The notes: generated by a model not told the origin, from the sequence alone. Numbered from the stretch's first letter, positions 17,516-26,140 are shown. The stretch: DNA of 44,389 nucleotides from Alphaproteobacteria bacterium UBA7314 (GCA_002471575.1 DKQG01000015.1:65919-110307), one strand, 5' to 3'. Program-made: numbers and translations.

Positions 17516-17937
17516 TCTTCATGTCCGATTCGGTGGCTGCGCAATTTCTTGATTTGGCCACGCCGTGTTTTTGTGTCGGTCCGGCGCTTGCGGGCAGCCT
17601 TGCCCGGTTTCGTCGCGACGCGGAATTTGGGACGTTGTGCCGCTTCGTCAATCATCGTGGTCAGACGCTGCAACGCATCGCGCCGGTTCGCATCTTGGGT
17701 GCGCTGACTGTTGGCGGTTATCACAATCTCGCCATCCTTGGTCAGCTTGTTGCCAGCGATGGTTTCGAGGCGGCGACGCACATAGTCCGGCAGTGATGGC
17801 GAGCGCCGCGCATCGAAGCGCAGCTGTACCGCAGTGGCCACCTTGTTGACTTTCTGCCCGCCCGGCCCGCTGGCGCGGATGAAATACTCTTCGATTTCTT
17901 CCTCGCCGATGGTCAGCGTATCGTTTATCCGGATCAT
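17512..17937 (-). CDS. arfB: alternative ribosome-rescue factor ArfB
   Basis: A 141-residue peptidyl-tRNA hydrolase of the ArfB/YaeJ/ICT1 type, which frees ribosomes stalled on non-stop mRNA. The GGQ catalytic motif is at residues 26-28 in RASGPGGQKVNKV. The basic C-terminal tail that enters the mRNA channel is present (KPGKAARKRRTDTKTRRGQIKKL, seen in part). The ATG at 17937 (MIRINDTLTIGEEEI) gives the normal length; an upstream extension to 17991 lacks family character. It is the first gene of an arfB-amidase operon, an unusual partner for a translation quality factor. Confidence 0.93.
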   Translation of the reverse strand: MIRINDTLTIGEEEIEEYFIRASGPGGQKVNKVATAVQLRFDARRSPSLPDYVRRRLETIAGNKLTKDGEIVITANSQRTQDANRRDALQRLTTMIDEAAQRPKFRVATKPGKAARKRRTDTKTRRGQIKKLRSHRIGHEE

Positions 17938-18183
17938 TTTGTCAGCATAGCATAATCTGCCACCGCAGCTATCGCGCCGGCCTTGGGGCACTTCGTGCCC
18001 TCAGCCCCCCCCCGGCCACCAACAGGAGCATCCTAATGCGTGGCCGGGAAGGGGATAGGACCAGAACCGCCGTAAAAAGGGACCGCCGAGTTACAGCAGG
18101 AACGCAAGAACTACATCACCCCGGAGGGTTTCTCCGCCCTTCAGGCCGAGCTGCGCCATCTGCGTCGGGAAGAACGGCCCAAG

Positions 18184-18585
18184 GTGGTCGAGGTCGTATC
18201 TTGGGCAGCGGGCAATGGCGACCGGTCTGAAAACGGCGACTATATCTACGGTCAGAAGCGCCTACGCGAGATCAACGGCCGCATCCGCCACCTAATCAAA
18301 CGGCTGGAAAGTGCTGAAGTGGTGGACCCGGCCAAACAGACGGACCCCGAGCGCATCTATTTCGGCGCCACCGTGACCTACGAGGACCAGCACGGCAAGG
18401 AAAAGACCGTCCGCATCGTCGGCATCGACGAAGCTCGGATCGAGGAAAACAAGATCAGCTGGATCTCCCCCGTCACCCGCGCCCTGATTAAAGCTTTCGA
18501 GGGCGACGTGGTGAGCCTGCGCACGTCCGACGGTGACGTGGATATCGAAGTGATCAAGATCAGGTACGAAAGCGCCGGTGGTTAA
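18184..18585 (+). CDS. greB: transcription elongation factor GreB with a defective or missing start
   Basis: GreB rescues backtracked RNA polymerase by stimulating transcript cleavage. The frame contains SWAAGNGDRSENGDYIYG, the acidic coiled-coil tip of GreB with the catalytic Asp/Glu, and a C-terminal FKBP-like domain up to IRYESAGG. Homology clearly begins earlier: codons from 18076 in the same frame read ELQQERKNYITPEGFSALQA before reaching the GTG at 18184. No ATG, GTG or TTG exists between the in-frame TAA at 18073 and 18184. Starting at 18184 would remove the first helix of the coiled coil. An ATG at 18036 is in another frame and could join by one frameshift. The gene is therefore either a recent pseudogene, a sequencing error, or uses an unusual start. 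Confidence 0.75.
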   Translation: MVEVVSWAAGNGDRSENGDYIYGQKRLREINGRIRHLIKRLESAEVVDPAKQTDPERIYFGATVTYEDQHGKEKTVRIVGIDEARIEENKISWISPVTRALIKAFEGDVVSLRTSDGDVDIEVIKIRYESAGG

Positions 18586-19328
18586 CTCAGCGCCCGCACC
18601 AGCCCCTCGTCTATCTCCCCCGCCAGTTTGCGACCTTCCAGCGACTTGATGTTGGCCGGCGCGTTGGGGCCGCCGTCGAGGCAGGCGTCGCAGGCATTGA
18701 TGCTGGTGAACGGCACCGGGATGGTCTCCATCGCGGCCTCCAGCCGGTTCAAATCTTCGTCGGTTTCCGGTTCCAGCGGCTCGTTCCCGGTCAGCAATTC
18801 CATGGCCCTGGCATCATCACCACTCGCCTTGCGGCGCAACAGATCCAGCCAGATGCCTTGGTATTCCGCGGCGCGTCCGTAGTGGGCGCGGACGCAGCAT
18901 TCTGGGTAGTTCAGCAACCTCGCTTCCTGCGCCACGGTGATCGCAGCGGTCTCACATATCACGGCGACTTCGTCGGCCACTGCGCGGGCACGGCAGATGT
19001 ACCAGGCGCGATGTTCGGCAAACGCGGCGCGGGAATGATCGAAATACCAGTCCGGCAAATCCGCCCCGGCGCCGGCATCGGCGCTGGCGTCCCAGAACGG
19101 TCCCTCGACGATATGCAGCTTCGCGTCGGAGGCGATCTGCAGCACACCCTTTATCCAGATCTGTTCGTTGTATCCGCGGCCCAGCAGCATCACCGGTTTT
19201 TCTCCCGCCATCATCGAGAGGAAATCGAGCGCTTCTTGCGCACTGGGTCGCGGGTCCTCGTCACCGGGAGCGAGGCGGTTGAGTTTTTTCAGTGTATTCC
19301 GAAGTCGAGATTTGTTCTGCAGGGCCAT
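18582..19328 (-). CDS. protein of unknown function with YPECC and CxxC motifs
   Basis: A 248-residue protein, not assigned to a characterised family. Two cysteine segments stand out: LLNYPECCVRAHYGR (about residues 138-152) and, near the C-terminus, INACDACLDGGPNAP. The combination of a YPxCC motif and a later C-x2-C is reminiscent of DUF483-type proteins, which may bind metal or an iron-sulfur centre. The first 30 residues are basic (KSRLRNTLKKLNRL). The central part, with PVMLLGRGYNEQIWIKGVLQ, looks like a nucleotide-binding or Rossmann-type alpha/beta fold, but no P-loop is visible. It overlaps the tail of greB by four bases, tail to tail, and has no operon partner. Confidence 0.7.
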   Translation of the reverse strand: MALQNKSRLRNTLKKLNRLAPGDEDPRPSAQEALDFLSMMAGEKPVMLLGRGYNEQIWIKGVLQIASDAKLHIVEGPFWDASADAGAGADLPDWYFDHSRAAFAEHRAWYICRARAVADEVAVICETAAITVAQEARLLNYPECCVRAHYGRAAEYQGIWLDLLRRKASGDDARAMELLTGNEPLEPETDEDLNRLEAAMETIPVPFTSINACDACLDGGPNAPANIKSLEGRKLAGEIDEGLVRALS

Positions 19329-19382
19329 GGCGGAGCTATAGCAACGGAGGACGAACGGCGAAAGCGGGCATGCGGGCGGCGA

Positions 19383-20909
19383 TTACACGGTTTCTGACCC
19401 CTTGGGACGCGACAGCAGCATGACCAGCGGCACCGAGATCATTGCGCCGATGAAAATAAGCTTGAAGTCGTTCAGGAACCCAATGGCCATCGCTTGGCGC
19501 GTGACCTCGGCATCAAGCAAGCGCAGCCCTTCGACCGTGAAGATGTCCCATTGCAGGGGCAAGTGTGGTTCCTTCATAACCTCATTATAGGGATTCGTAC
19601 GTTCGGCGAGGTAGGCGTGACTTGTCGACTGCGTCCGCGACAGCACGCTGATAACGATCGACACCCCGATGCCACTACCGTAATTGCGGAACAGGCTAGT
19701 AAACGTAGAAGCCTCGGTCCGAAGATCCACTGGAAGCGTCCAGAACGATACCGCTGTCAGCGGCACGAATATCAACCCGATACCAATGCCGTTGAAAAAC
19801 GCGGCGAAGATAAACGCCCACAGACCCACATCGGTCGTGAACGTTGAAAATAACCAGGCTGAATAAGCGGTCGACGCGAAGCCGATGGCGATCTGCAGGC
19901 GCGGGTCCATTTTTCCGCTCAACTGCCCCGCCAATACCAGCCCGAATAGCGATCCCAGCCCGCGTGGCATCATCACCAGCGCGGCGGTCAGGATCGGATA
20001 GCCGCGGGCGTTCTGTAGGAACAGCGGCATGATCACGTTCATCGACAGCACCAGCACGCCGAGCAAGAACATGAACAGTAGGCCCAGCATATAGTTGCGG
20101 TCCTTCAGGATCCCCAGGCTGATGAACGGATTCTTGGTCGTCGCACTGTGGGCTACGAATAGATAGAAGGCTAGTGCGACAATCACTCCGGTGGTGATGA
20201 TCAGGTCGGAATCGAACCAGCCCTCACTTTCGCCACGATCGAGCAGGAACTGTGTTGCCGCCAGCGCAATAGCGAGCGCGGAGAACCCGAACCAGTCGAA
20301 CTTGCGTTCAAGGTTCTTGGGCGTCTCGCGGATAAAGAAGATCGCGCCCAAGATACCGAGCAGCGAAAACGGCATCGAGACATAGAACACCCAGCGCCAG
20401 CTGTATTCGTCGGTCAGCCAGCCCCCGATCACAGGCCCCATCACGGGTGCAAACATCACGCCGATTCCCCAGATCGACATTGCTTGGGCGTGGCGTTCGC
20501 GGGGATAGGAATCAAGCATCAGCGCCTGGCTGATCGGCACCACGGGGGCCGAAAACATGCCCTGCAGGCCGCGATAGATCATGATCTCCTCGATCGACGT
20601 CGCGTTGCCCGATAACACCGAACAGACGGCAAATCCGACCAGCGACAGTATATATAAATGCTTGCGCCCGAACCGCCCGGCCAGCCAGCCGGTCGCCGAC
20701 ATGGTAATCGCCTGCATCATGAAGTAGGTGGTCATCACCCAGGACACCTGGTCCTGACTAGCGCTCAACCCCCCCTGCATATGCGGCAGCGCGATGGTCG
20801 CGATGGTCATGTCGATGATGACAACCGTGGTCGCCATCATCACCGACGCGGTGATCATATTGCGCTGGAACACCTCGGTGCGTTCACCGGACCCGGTCAG
20901 GGAAGTCAT
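19383..20909 (-). CDS. emrB: DHA2-family drug efflux permease (EmrB-like)
   Basis: A 508-residue major facilitator with about 14 membrane helices, the DHA2/EmrB drug:H+ antiporter type. Visible motifs are the helix 1 segment MIDxTI-like (VVIIDMTIATIALPHM), GWLAGRFGRKHLY (motif A, about residues 74-86), IYRGLQGMFSAPVVP (motif B) and GPVIGGWLTDEYSWRWVFY (motif C, truncated here to the key residues GPxIGGWLxD). It works with the periplasmic adaptor encoded 43 bases upstream, and with an outer-membrane TolC-type channel that is not encoded here. Likely controlled by the MarR regulator at the head of the operon. Confidence 0.93.
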   Translation of the reverse strand: MTSLTGSGERTEVFQRNMITASVMMATTVVIIDMTIATIALPHMQGGLSASQDQVSWVMTTYFMMQAITMSATGWLAGRFGRKHLYILSLVGFAVCSVLSGNATSIEEIMIYRGLQGMFSAPVVPISQALMLDSYPRERHAQAMSIWGIGVMFAPVMGPVIGGWLTDEYSWRWVFYVSMPFSLLGILGAIFFIRETPKNLERKFDWFGFSALAIALAATQFLLDRGESEGWFDSDLIITTGVIVALAFYLFVAHSATTKNPFISLGILKDRNYMLGLLFMFLLGVLVLSMNVIMPLFLQNARGYPILTAALVMMPRGLGSLFGLVLAGQLSGKMDPRLQIAIGFASTAYSAWLFSTFTTDVGLWAFIFAAFFNGIGIGLIFVPLTAVSFWTLPVDLRTEASTFTSLFRNYGSGIGVSIVISVLSRTQSTSHAYLAERTNPYNEVMKEPHLPLQWDIFTVEGLRLLDAEVTRQAMAIGFLNDFKLIFIGAMISVPLVMLLSRPKGSETV

Positions 20910-20952
20910 CTTTTAGGGATGCGATCCGCGTATCGGGAAACGGAATTCCAGT

Positions 20953-22020
20953 TCATTTTCCGGCGATGTCGGCCAGAGCGGAATTCATCATGCGGAACAG
21001 CGACTGGTCGCGCTCGGTATCGATGGACACGGACACAGTCATGCCGGCGCGCAGCGGCAGCACGTCATGGGAGGCATCCAGTTCCAGCCGCACCGGCACG
21101 CGCTGCACCACCTTGACCCAGTTGCCGCTGGCGTTCTGCGGCGGCAGCACCGACAGCTCGGCACCAGTCGATGGACTGATGGAGGTCACTTTTGCGGTCC
21201 ATTCGTGATCGGGATAGGCGTCGATGACGATCCGCGCCGACTGGCCGGCTCGGACGTGGGTCAGTTGGGTTTCCTTCAGATTGGCTTCAATCCAATTCTC
21301 ACCAGCCTGCACGATCGGGAGGACCGCCTTGCCCTCCTCGACGTATTCGCCGGCCTGAAGCGATACCTTACCGACTATACCATCGGCCGGTGCGACGATG
21401 CGCGTTCGCCGCAAGTTCAGCGCCGCCTGCTGTCGGCGGGCCATGACCTCTAGGAACATCGGATGCTTCTCGGCAGGAATTTCAAGCTGACCGCCAAGCT
21501 TGGCGCGGACCTGCTGGATTTTCTGGCCAATCGTCCGCGTCGCCTGCCTTGCCTGGCTCAGATTGCGCTCCGCTTCTTCGTATTTTGCGCGCGATGCGAC
21601 GCCGCGCTCAATCAGCTTTTTCTGGCGCTGGAAGACGCGCCGGTAATATCCGGCTCCCTGCTCCGCGTCGCGCAGTTCGGCTTCGGCCGTGCGGTATTCC
21701 GCGCGTAATGCATCCAGCGTGTTACGGATGCCGTTCAGTTCGGCGTCGGCTTTCGAAATATCAATCTTGTGCTGTTCGGGATCGAGTTCGAATAGCAAAT
21801 CGCCTTTCTTCACGCGGTCGTTTTCCCGCACTAGCACGCGAACCGCGCGACCGTCGATATCGGCACTGATCGCCAGATGATGCGCCTTGATATAGGCGTT
21901 TTCAGTGGAAACGTAGCGGGTGCTCTTGACCCAGTAGTGACCACCCGCCACTAGCGCAACGGCCGGCAACACGAACAGAAGGACAAAGCGCAAAAACGCG
22001 CGTCGGGATCTGAGACGCAT
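20953..22020 (-). CDS. emrA: HlyD/EmrA-type membrane fusion adaptor
   Basis: A 355-residue periplasmic adaptor. An N-terminal membrane anchor (FLRFVLLFVLPAVALVAGGH, about residues 10-29) is followed by a lipoyl half-motif (RVLVRENDRVKKGDLLFELD), a long coiled-coil hairpin of about 110 residues rich in Glu, Arg and Ala, the second lipoyl half (IVAPADGIVGKVSLQAGEYV) and a beta-barrel domain with LRAGMTVSVSIDT. This is the standard EmrA order and length. GGAGG within the end of the regulator gene serves as its ribosome site, two bases after that stop. It links EmrB to an outer-membrane channel. Confidence 0.93.
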   Translation of the reverse strand: MRLRSRRAFLRFVLLFVLPAVALVAGGHYWVKSTRYVSTENAYIKAHHLAISADIDGRAVRVLVRENDRVKKGDLLFELDPEQHKIDISKADAELNGIRNTLDALRAEYRTAEAELRDAEQGAGYYRRVFQRQKKLIERGVASRAKYEEAERNLSQARQATRTIGQKIQQVRAKLGGQLEIPAEKHPMFLEVMARRQQAALNLRRTRIVAPADGIVGKVSLQAGEYVEEGKAVLPIVQAGENWIEANLKETQLTHVRAGQSARIVIDAYPDHEWTAKVTSISPSTGAELSVLPPQNASGNWVKVVQRVPVRLELDASHDVLPLRAGMTVSVSIDTERDQSLFRMMNSALADIAGK

Positions 22021-22022
22021 GA

Positions 22023-22514
22023 TCAGGCCTCCACCGACTGCGGTTCTTCGAGCATGGCAGCGAGATTGCCCTTGATATGATCCAGCATGCCGTGAAGATG
22101 CGCCGCATCCTCGGCGCTGACACCCGCAAAAATGCCAGCGACGACCCGCTCCGCCTCGCTGCGCATTTCCTGCAATACCGGCTGCGCCACAGGCGTCAGA
22201 CAGACAATCTTGGAACGCGCGTCTTTCGCATCAGGGTGGCGTTCGACCCAACCCTTGGCCTCCAGCCGCTCGATCAACTTCCCGAGGGTCGGTTTTTCGA
22301 TTTCGAGATCGGTTGCCAGTTCGGTCTGGGTGCAGTTTTCCAGCCGGTTCAGCCGCGTCATCACCCGCCACTGCGCCCGCGTCAGCCCCAAGGGTTCAAC
22401 CCGGCGGTCGTAAACGGTGCGGATCATGCGCGATACGTCGCCGATCAGGTAACCGACCGGGTCGATCTGGGTCTGCCGGTTGGGGGCCGGCGTTCTCGAA
22501 TTTACGACGTTCAC
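22023..22514 (-). CDS. MarR-family transcriptional regulator of the efflux operon
   Basis: A 163-residue winged-helix regulator. The HTH runs QTELATDLEIEKPTLGKLIE (about residues 63-82) with the wing at DAKDARSKIVCLT. Flanking helices would form the dimer interface. The GTG start at 22514 follows GAGGA at seven bases. It is the first gene of a marR-emrA-emrB operon, so it most likely represses this operon and releases DNA on binding a small hydrophobic or phenolic ligand. Two near-identical palindromes upstream are candidate operators. They lie between this gene and the divergent dioxygenase operon and could control both. Confidence 0.92.
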   Translation of the reverse strand: MNVVNSRTPAPNRQTQIDPVGYLIGDVSRMIRTVYDRRVEPLGLTRAQWRVMTRLNRLENCTQTELATDLEIEKPTLGKLIERLEAKGWVERHPDAKDARSKIVCLTPVAQPVLQEMRSEAERVVAGIFAGVSAEDAAHLHGMLDHIKGNLAAMLEEPQSVEA

Positions 22515-22542
22515 GGGCGTTTCCTCAGCTCCACAGTTATAA

Positions 22543-22569
22543 TAAGCTAACTTACAATAAGCTGGCTTA
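22543..22569. promoter_or_regulatory. tandem palindromes, candidate MarR operators
   Basis: Two related 12-base imperfect palindromes, TAAGCTAACTTA (22543-22554) and TAAGCTGGCTTA (22558-22569), are set 15 bases apart start to start, within longer direct repeats AATAAGCTAACTTAC and AATAAGCTGGCTTAC. They are A/T-rich against a G/C-rich background and overlap the expected promoter area of the regulator gene. Binding by the MarR protein is inferred from position and symmetry. Confidence 0.6.
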
Positions 22570-22650
22570 CTTTACAAACCGTGTGCAGGGAAAAGCCTGA
22601 TCGTCTATAGTGAGACAGCGATCTAATAGGAAATCAAGCGGATCAAAGGG

Positions 22651-23526
22651 ATGGAAATCGTACAGCTGTCGGGCGCTATCGGCGCGGAAATATGTGGCAT
22701 CGACCTGTCTGTAAAACCGAATGACGCGACCGTCTCCGCGATCGAACAGGCGTGGTACGACCATATCGTTCTGCTCTTCCGCAATCAGAACCTTGACCTC
22801 GACGCGCACACCGCCTTTGCATCATGCTTCGGCGAGATCGCGCGCCACGAACGCCCCAAGGCGATCCGCAACGAGGCGGCGGAACTAGGGCCGAGCGTGA
22901 TGCTGGTGTCGAACATCCGTAAAAACGGCAAGCCCATCGGCTCCCTGCCCGACGGCGAGATGATGTTCCATTCCGACACGCCGTACCGCGAGCACCCAGA
23001 CAAGGCAACGACGCTGTACGCGATGGAGATTCCGTCGCACGGGGGCAATACCAAATTCGCTAACTGCTATCAGGCGGCGGAAACCCTGCCCGACGACGTG
23101 AAATCGAAACTGGCCAGCCGCAGAGCGATACAGGTGTTCGAATACGGCGCGGTAATGAAAGAAGGAAAGTTCGACCGCGAGAACGGCCGCTGGTGGGCGC
23201 AACCGGTGTTTCGCAAACACCCCGTCACAGGCCGGACTGCCCTTTATGTCAGCGAACTGATGACCGAGGAAATAGAGGGCCTGCCTGAAGACGAAAGCCG
23301 CGAACTGTTGGAGTTCCTTTTTGAACACCAGGCGCAGGAGAAATTTCAGTACGAACATGTCTGGCGTCCGGGCGATCTGGTGATGTGGGATAACCGCTGC
23401 AGCATCCACGCACGCACCGATTTCCCGGAAACCGAACGGCGCAAGCTTCGCCGCCTGACGATCAAGGATGAACACCCGGTAATTATGGGCGAACCGCCCG
23501 TTGTGAGCGAAGTGGCTGCCGAATGA
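22651..23526 (+). CDS. TauD/TfdA-family Fe(II)/2OG dioxygenase, paralogue 1
   Basis: A 291-residue 2-oxoglutarate-dependent oxygenase of the TauD/TfdA fold. The iron triad is His107-x-Asp109 in MMFHSDTPY and His253 in CSIHARTDFP; the following arginines (TERRKLRRL) include the 2-oxoglutarate carboxylate ligand. The N-terminus has the family signature GAEICGIDLS. Such enzymes hydroxylate sulfonates, aryloxyacids, carnitine-type amines and similar compounds; the substrate here is open. The ATG at 22651 is directly preceded by AAAGGG, closer than usual. Its stop overlaps the start of paralogue 2, opening an operon of consecutive dioxygenases divergent from the efflux regulator. Confidence 0.93.
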   Translation: MEIVQLSGAIGAEICGIDLSVKPNDATVSAIEQAWYDHIVLLFRNQNLDLDAHTAFASCFGEIARHERPKAIRNEAAELGPSVMLVSNIRKNGKPIGSLPDGEMMFHSDTPYREHPDKATTLYAMEIPSHGGNTKFANCYQAAETLPDDVKSKLASRRAIQVFEYGAVMKEGKFDRENGRWWAQPVFRKHPVTGRTALYVSELMTEEIEGLPEDESRELLEFLFEHQAQEKFQYEHVWRPGDLVMWDNRCSIHARTDFPETERRKLRRLTIKDEHPVIMGEPPVVSEVAAE

Positions 23527-24383
23527 CAAAAACGAAACAACACTTCGATATCCGTCCACTGTCCGACGCGCTGGGCGCGGAGATCCGAGGTGTCGATCTG
23601 TCGCAGCCACTAGACGCGGACACCGTCGCCGCTGTCACCGACGCCTGGCACGAACACATCGTCCTACTGTTCCGCGATCAGGATATCGACACCGACCGGC
23701 AGATTGTTTTTGCCGAACACTTCGGGGATGTCGGCGTCCGGTCACGGCCCGCCGAACGGCGGCCGGAAGGCGCGGATTACAATGCATCGATCATGCTGGT
23801 GTCGAACGTAAAGAAGGACGGCAAGTACATAGGTTCCCTGCCCGACGGGGAAATGTGGTTCCACCATGACATGTGCTACGACAAGGCCCCTCACAAGGGG
23901 ACGTTCCTGTATGCGATGGAGCTGCCGTCGACCGGCGGCAATACGCAGTTCGCCAATATGTACGCCGCTTACGACAAGCTGTCGGACGACATGAAGCAAC
24001 GCGTGCAGGGCCAACGGGCGCTGCAGATATACGATTTCGCAACGCGCGAGACAGTCGATATCTCGGATGACATTTCCAAGTATAAGCACGAAATCCAACC
24101 CGTCACCATCACTCACCCGGTGACCGGACGGCGCGCGTTATACGTCAACCCCCTGATTACCGCCCGTATCGAAGACATGGCAGAACACGAAAGCCGCGCA
24201 ATGCTGGACGAATTGTTCGCCTTCGCGGACGACCCATCGATCGCTTATGAACACGAATGGCGGCTGGGCGACCTGATGATGTGGGACAACTGGTGTTCGT
24301 GTCACGCGCGCACCGATTTTCCGGCAAGCGAACGCCGGATGCTTCGCCGTTGCACGGTGAAGGGACAGCCCCTTCACGAATAG
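23523..24383 (+). CDS. TauD/TfdA-family Fe(II)/2OG dioxygenase, paralogue 2
   Basis: A 286-residue member of the same family, plainly related to its neighbours (GAEIRGVDLSQ at the N-terminus). Iron ligands are His114-x-Asp116 in WFHHDMCY and His261 in CSCHARTDFP, followed by SERRMLRR. It starts in an ATGA overlap with paralogue 1. An insert around residues 168-195 (RETVDISDDISKYKHEIQ) is longer and more acidic than in the other two copies, which suggests a different substrate lid. Two cysteines beside the distal histidine (WCSCH) are unusual. Substrate unknown. Confidence 0.93.
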   Translation: MTKTKQHFDIRPLSDALGAEIRGVDLSQPLDADTVAAVTDAWHEHIVLLFRDQDIDTDRQIVFAEHFGDVGVRSRPAERRPEGADYNASIMLVSNVKKDGKYIGSLPDGEMWFHHDMCYDKAPHKGTFLYAMELPSTGGNTQFANMYAAYDKLSDDMKQRVQGQRALQIYDFATRETVDISDDISKYKHEIQPVTITHPVTGRRALYVNPLITARIEDMAEHESRAMLDELFAFADDPSIAYEHEWRLGDLMMWDNWCSCHARTDFPASERRMLRRCTVKGQPLHE

Positions 24384-24394
24384 GGAGACACGCA

Positions 24395-25240
24395 TTGGCT
24401 CTGAAAATTAGCAAACTATCCGAGCATATCGGCGCGGAAATCCAGGATATCGACCTTAAGAAGGAACAAAGTGCGGAAACCGTCGCCGAGATCAACCAGG
24501 CCTGGTTCGACAACATCATCCTGTTGTTTCGCGGCCAGCACTTGGACGCGGCGCGCCAGCTCGATGTCACAAACTGGTTCGGCGAGCCGGGCAAGGTCGC
24601 CCGACCGAAGGAATTCCACCCGAAGGGGTACGATGCGCTGCCCGAAGGCATCATGCTGATCTCCAACATCCGCGAAAATGGCGAACCGATCGGCGCCCTG
24701 CCGGACGGCGAGATGATGTTTCACCACGACATGATGCATGCCGAGGTCCCGCACAAGGCAACCATGTTGAATGCCGTCGAAATCCCGTCCCATGGCGGCA
24801 ACACTCTGTTTGCTAGCGGATATGCCGCCTACGACAAGCTGCCCGACGAATTGCGCGAACCGTTGGAAGGCCGAAAGGCGTTTCACCACTACAATTACGG
24901 ATCGGTGAAAAAGGGCGATGACAAAGGCACGCCCGCGTTTTCGGAGTCGGTCCACCCCGTGTTCCGCACCCACGACGACACTGGCAAAAAGGCAATCTAC
25001 GTTAACCGGCTGATGACCGAGGGCGTGATAGACATGGAGCAGGACCAGGCGGACGGCCTGCTGAACGCGCTGTTCGATCATTCGGAAAGCTCCGAATTCG
25101 TCTATGAACACGAATGGCAGGTCGGTGACCTGCTGCTGTGGGACAATCGGTGCTCGATGCACGCCCGCACCGATTTTCCGGCAAGCGAACGCCGTTTGCT
25201 ACTGCGCACCACCGTCGTCGGCGATGCCAAACCGTTTTAG
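24395..25240 (+). CDS. TauD/TfdA-family Fe(II)/2OG dioxygenase, paralogue 3
   Basis: A 281-residue third copy in the array. Translation most likely begins at the TTG at 24395 (reads ALKISKLSEHIGAEIQDIDL), because GGGAG lies seven bases upstream and the N-terminus then aligns with the other two copies; the longer frame to 24257 runs through paralogue 2. Iron ligands are His110-x-Asp112 in FHHDMMH and His256 in CSMHARTDFP. The family GxDL motif is altered to QDIDL. The gene follows paralogue 2 by 11 bases and precedes the first PhyH gene by 13, so it is part of one operon. Confidence 0.92.
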   Translation: MALKISKLSEHIGAEIQDIDLKKEQSAETVAEINQAWFDNIILLFRGQHLDAARQLDVTNWFGEPGKVARPKEFHPKGYDALPEGIMLISNIRENGEPIGALPDGEMMFHHDMMHAEVPHKATMLNAVEIPSHGGNTLFASGYAAYDKLPDELREPLEGRKAFHHYNYGSVKKGDDKGTPAFSESVHPVFRTHDDTGKKAIYVNRLMTEGVIDMEQDQADGLLNALFDHSESSEFVYEHEWQVGDLLLWDNRCSMHARTDFPASERRLLLRTTVVGDAKPF

Positions 25241-25253
25241 GAAGCACCCACGC

Positions 25254-26063
25254 ATGCCCAAGATACTAACCGAAGAACAGATCGCCGCGTGGCACTCGGA
25301 CGGCTGTATTTTCCCTATTCGCGCGGTAAACCAGGATCAGGCGAAGGCGAATTTCGACCGATATATCGCGCTGGAAAAGAAAATTGGAGAGGAACCGCAG
25401 AACCGCTTCAAGATCAAGGCCCACCTCCCTTTCCCCTGGATGTGGGACATCATCCGAAACGACAACATCCTAGACGCGATCGAGGACATCATAGGCCCAG
25501 ACATCCTGTGCTGGGGCTCTTCCTTTTTTACCAAGAACGCCAATGACGCCCGCTTCGTATCCTGGCACCAGGATTCGACCTATTACGGCCTTTCCGAACG
25601 CGCGACGCTGAGCGTCTGGTATGCCTTTAGCCCGTCGAATGTGGAATCAGGGTGCATGCGGTTTATCCCCGGCACCCACGACAAGGGCCTTTACGACCAC
25701 GACGAAACTGGCGATGCCGACAATCTGCTGATGAAGGGCCAGACGATCCACGACGTGGACGAGGGCAAAGCCGTCGACGTGATCCTGCAGCCCGGCGAAT
25801 TTTCGATCCACCACGAGGCAGTCGTCCACGGGTCGAACCCGAACAAGGCGGATCACCCGCGCGTCGGAATATCGATCCATTACATCGCGCCGCACGTGCA
25901 CCAGGTGTTGCTGAAAAACGCCACGGCCACACTGGTACGCGGCTCGGATACGCATGGCCACTGGCAGGAAGACCCGGAACCAAGGGAGGATTTCGATCCC
26001 GTCTGCCTCGAAGCGCTGGACGCGACTTACGGCGAATACCTGACCGGCGTCGGAAAATACTAG
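25254..26063 (+). CDS. phytanoyl-CoA dioxygenase (PhyH)-family protein, paralogue A
   Basis: A 269-residue Fe(II)/2OG oxygenase of the PhyH superfamily. Iron ligands are His105-x-Asp107 in SWHQDSTYYG and His192 in VVHGSNPN; Arg203 (HPRVGISIHY) should bind 2-oxoglutarate. The ATG at 25254 has GGAAG upstream and gives MPKILTEEQIAAWHSDG, matching paralogue B; the longer frame to 25104 overlaps the TauD gene. Fourth gene of the dioxygenase operon. Bacterial members act on small molecules such as ectoine or phosphonates as well as acyl-CoAs, so phytanoyl-CoA itself is not implied. Confidence 0.92.
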   Translation: MPKILTEEQIAAWHSDGCIFPIRAVNQDQAKANFDRYIALEKKIGEEPQNRFKIKAHLPFPWMWDIIRNDNILDAIEDIIGPDILCWGSSFFTKNANDARFVSWHQDSTYYGLSERATLSVWYAFSPSNVESGCMRFIPGTHDKGLYDHDETGDADNLLMKGQTIHDVDEGKAVDVILQPGEFSIHHEAVVHGSNPNKADHPRVGISIHYIAPHVHQVLLKNATATLVRGSDTHGHWQEDPEPREDFDPVCLEALDATYGEYLTGVGKY

Positions 26064-26140
26064 GGACCTTGTCAAAAAAAGAACTCGGTCTTTGCAGCGG
26101 TAACAACAGGTCACAGAGTTCTTTTCATTGTCTTTCCTGG

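Noticed and set aside
18036..18230. A separate 64-codon gene before greB
   Set aside because: Its second half is the greB region read in the wrong frame, with arginine-rich shadow sequence.
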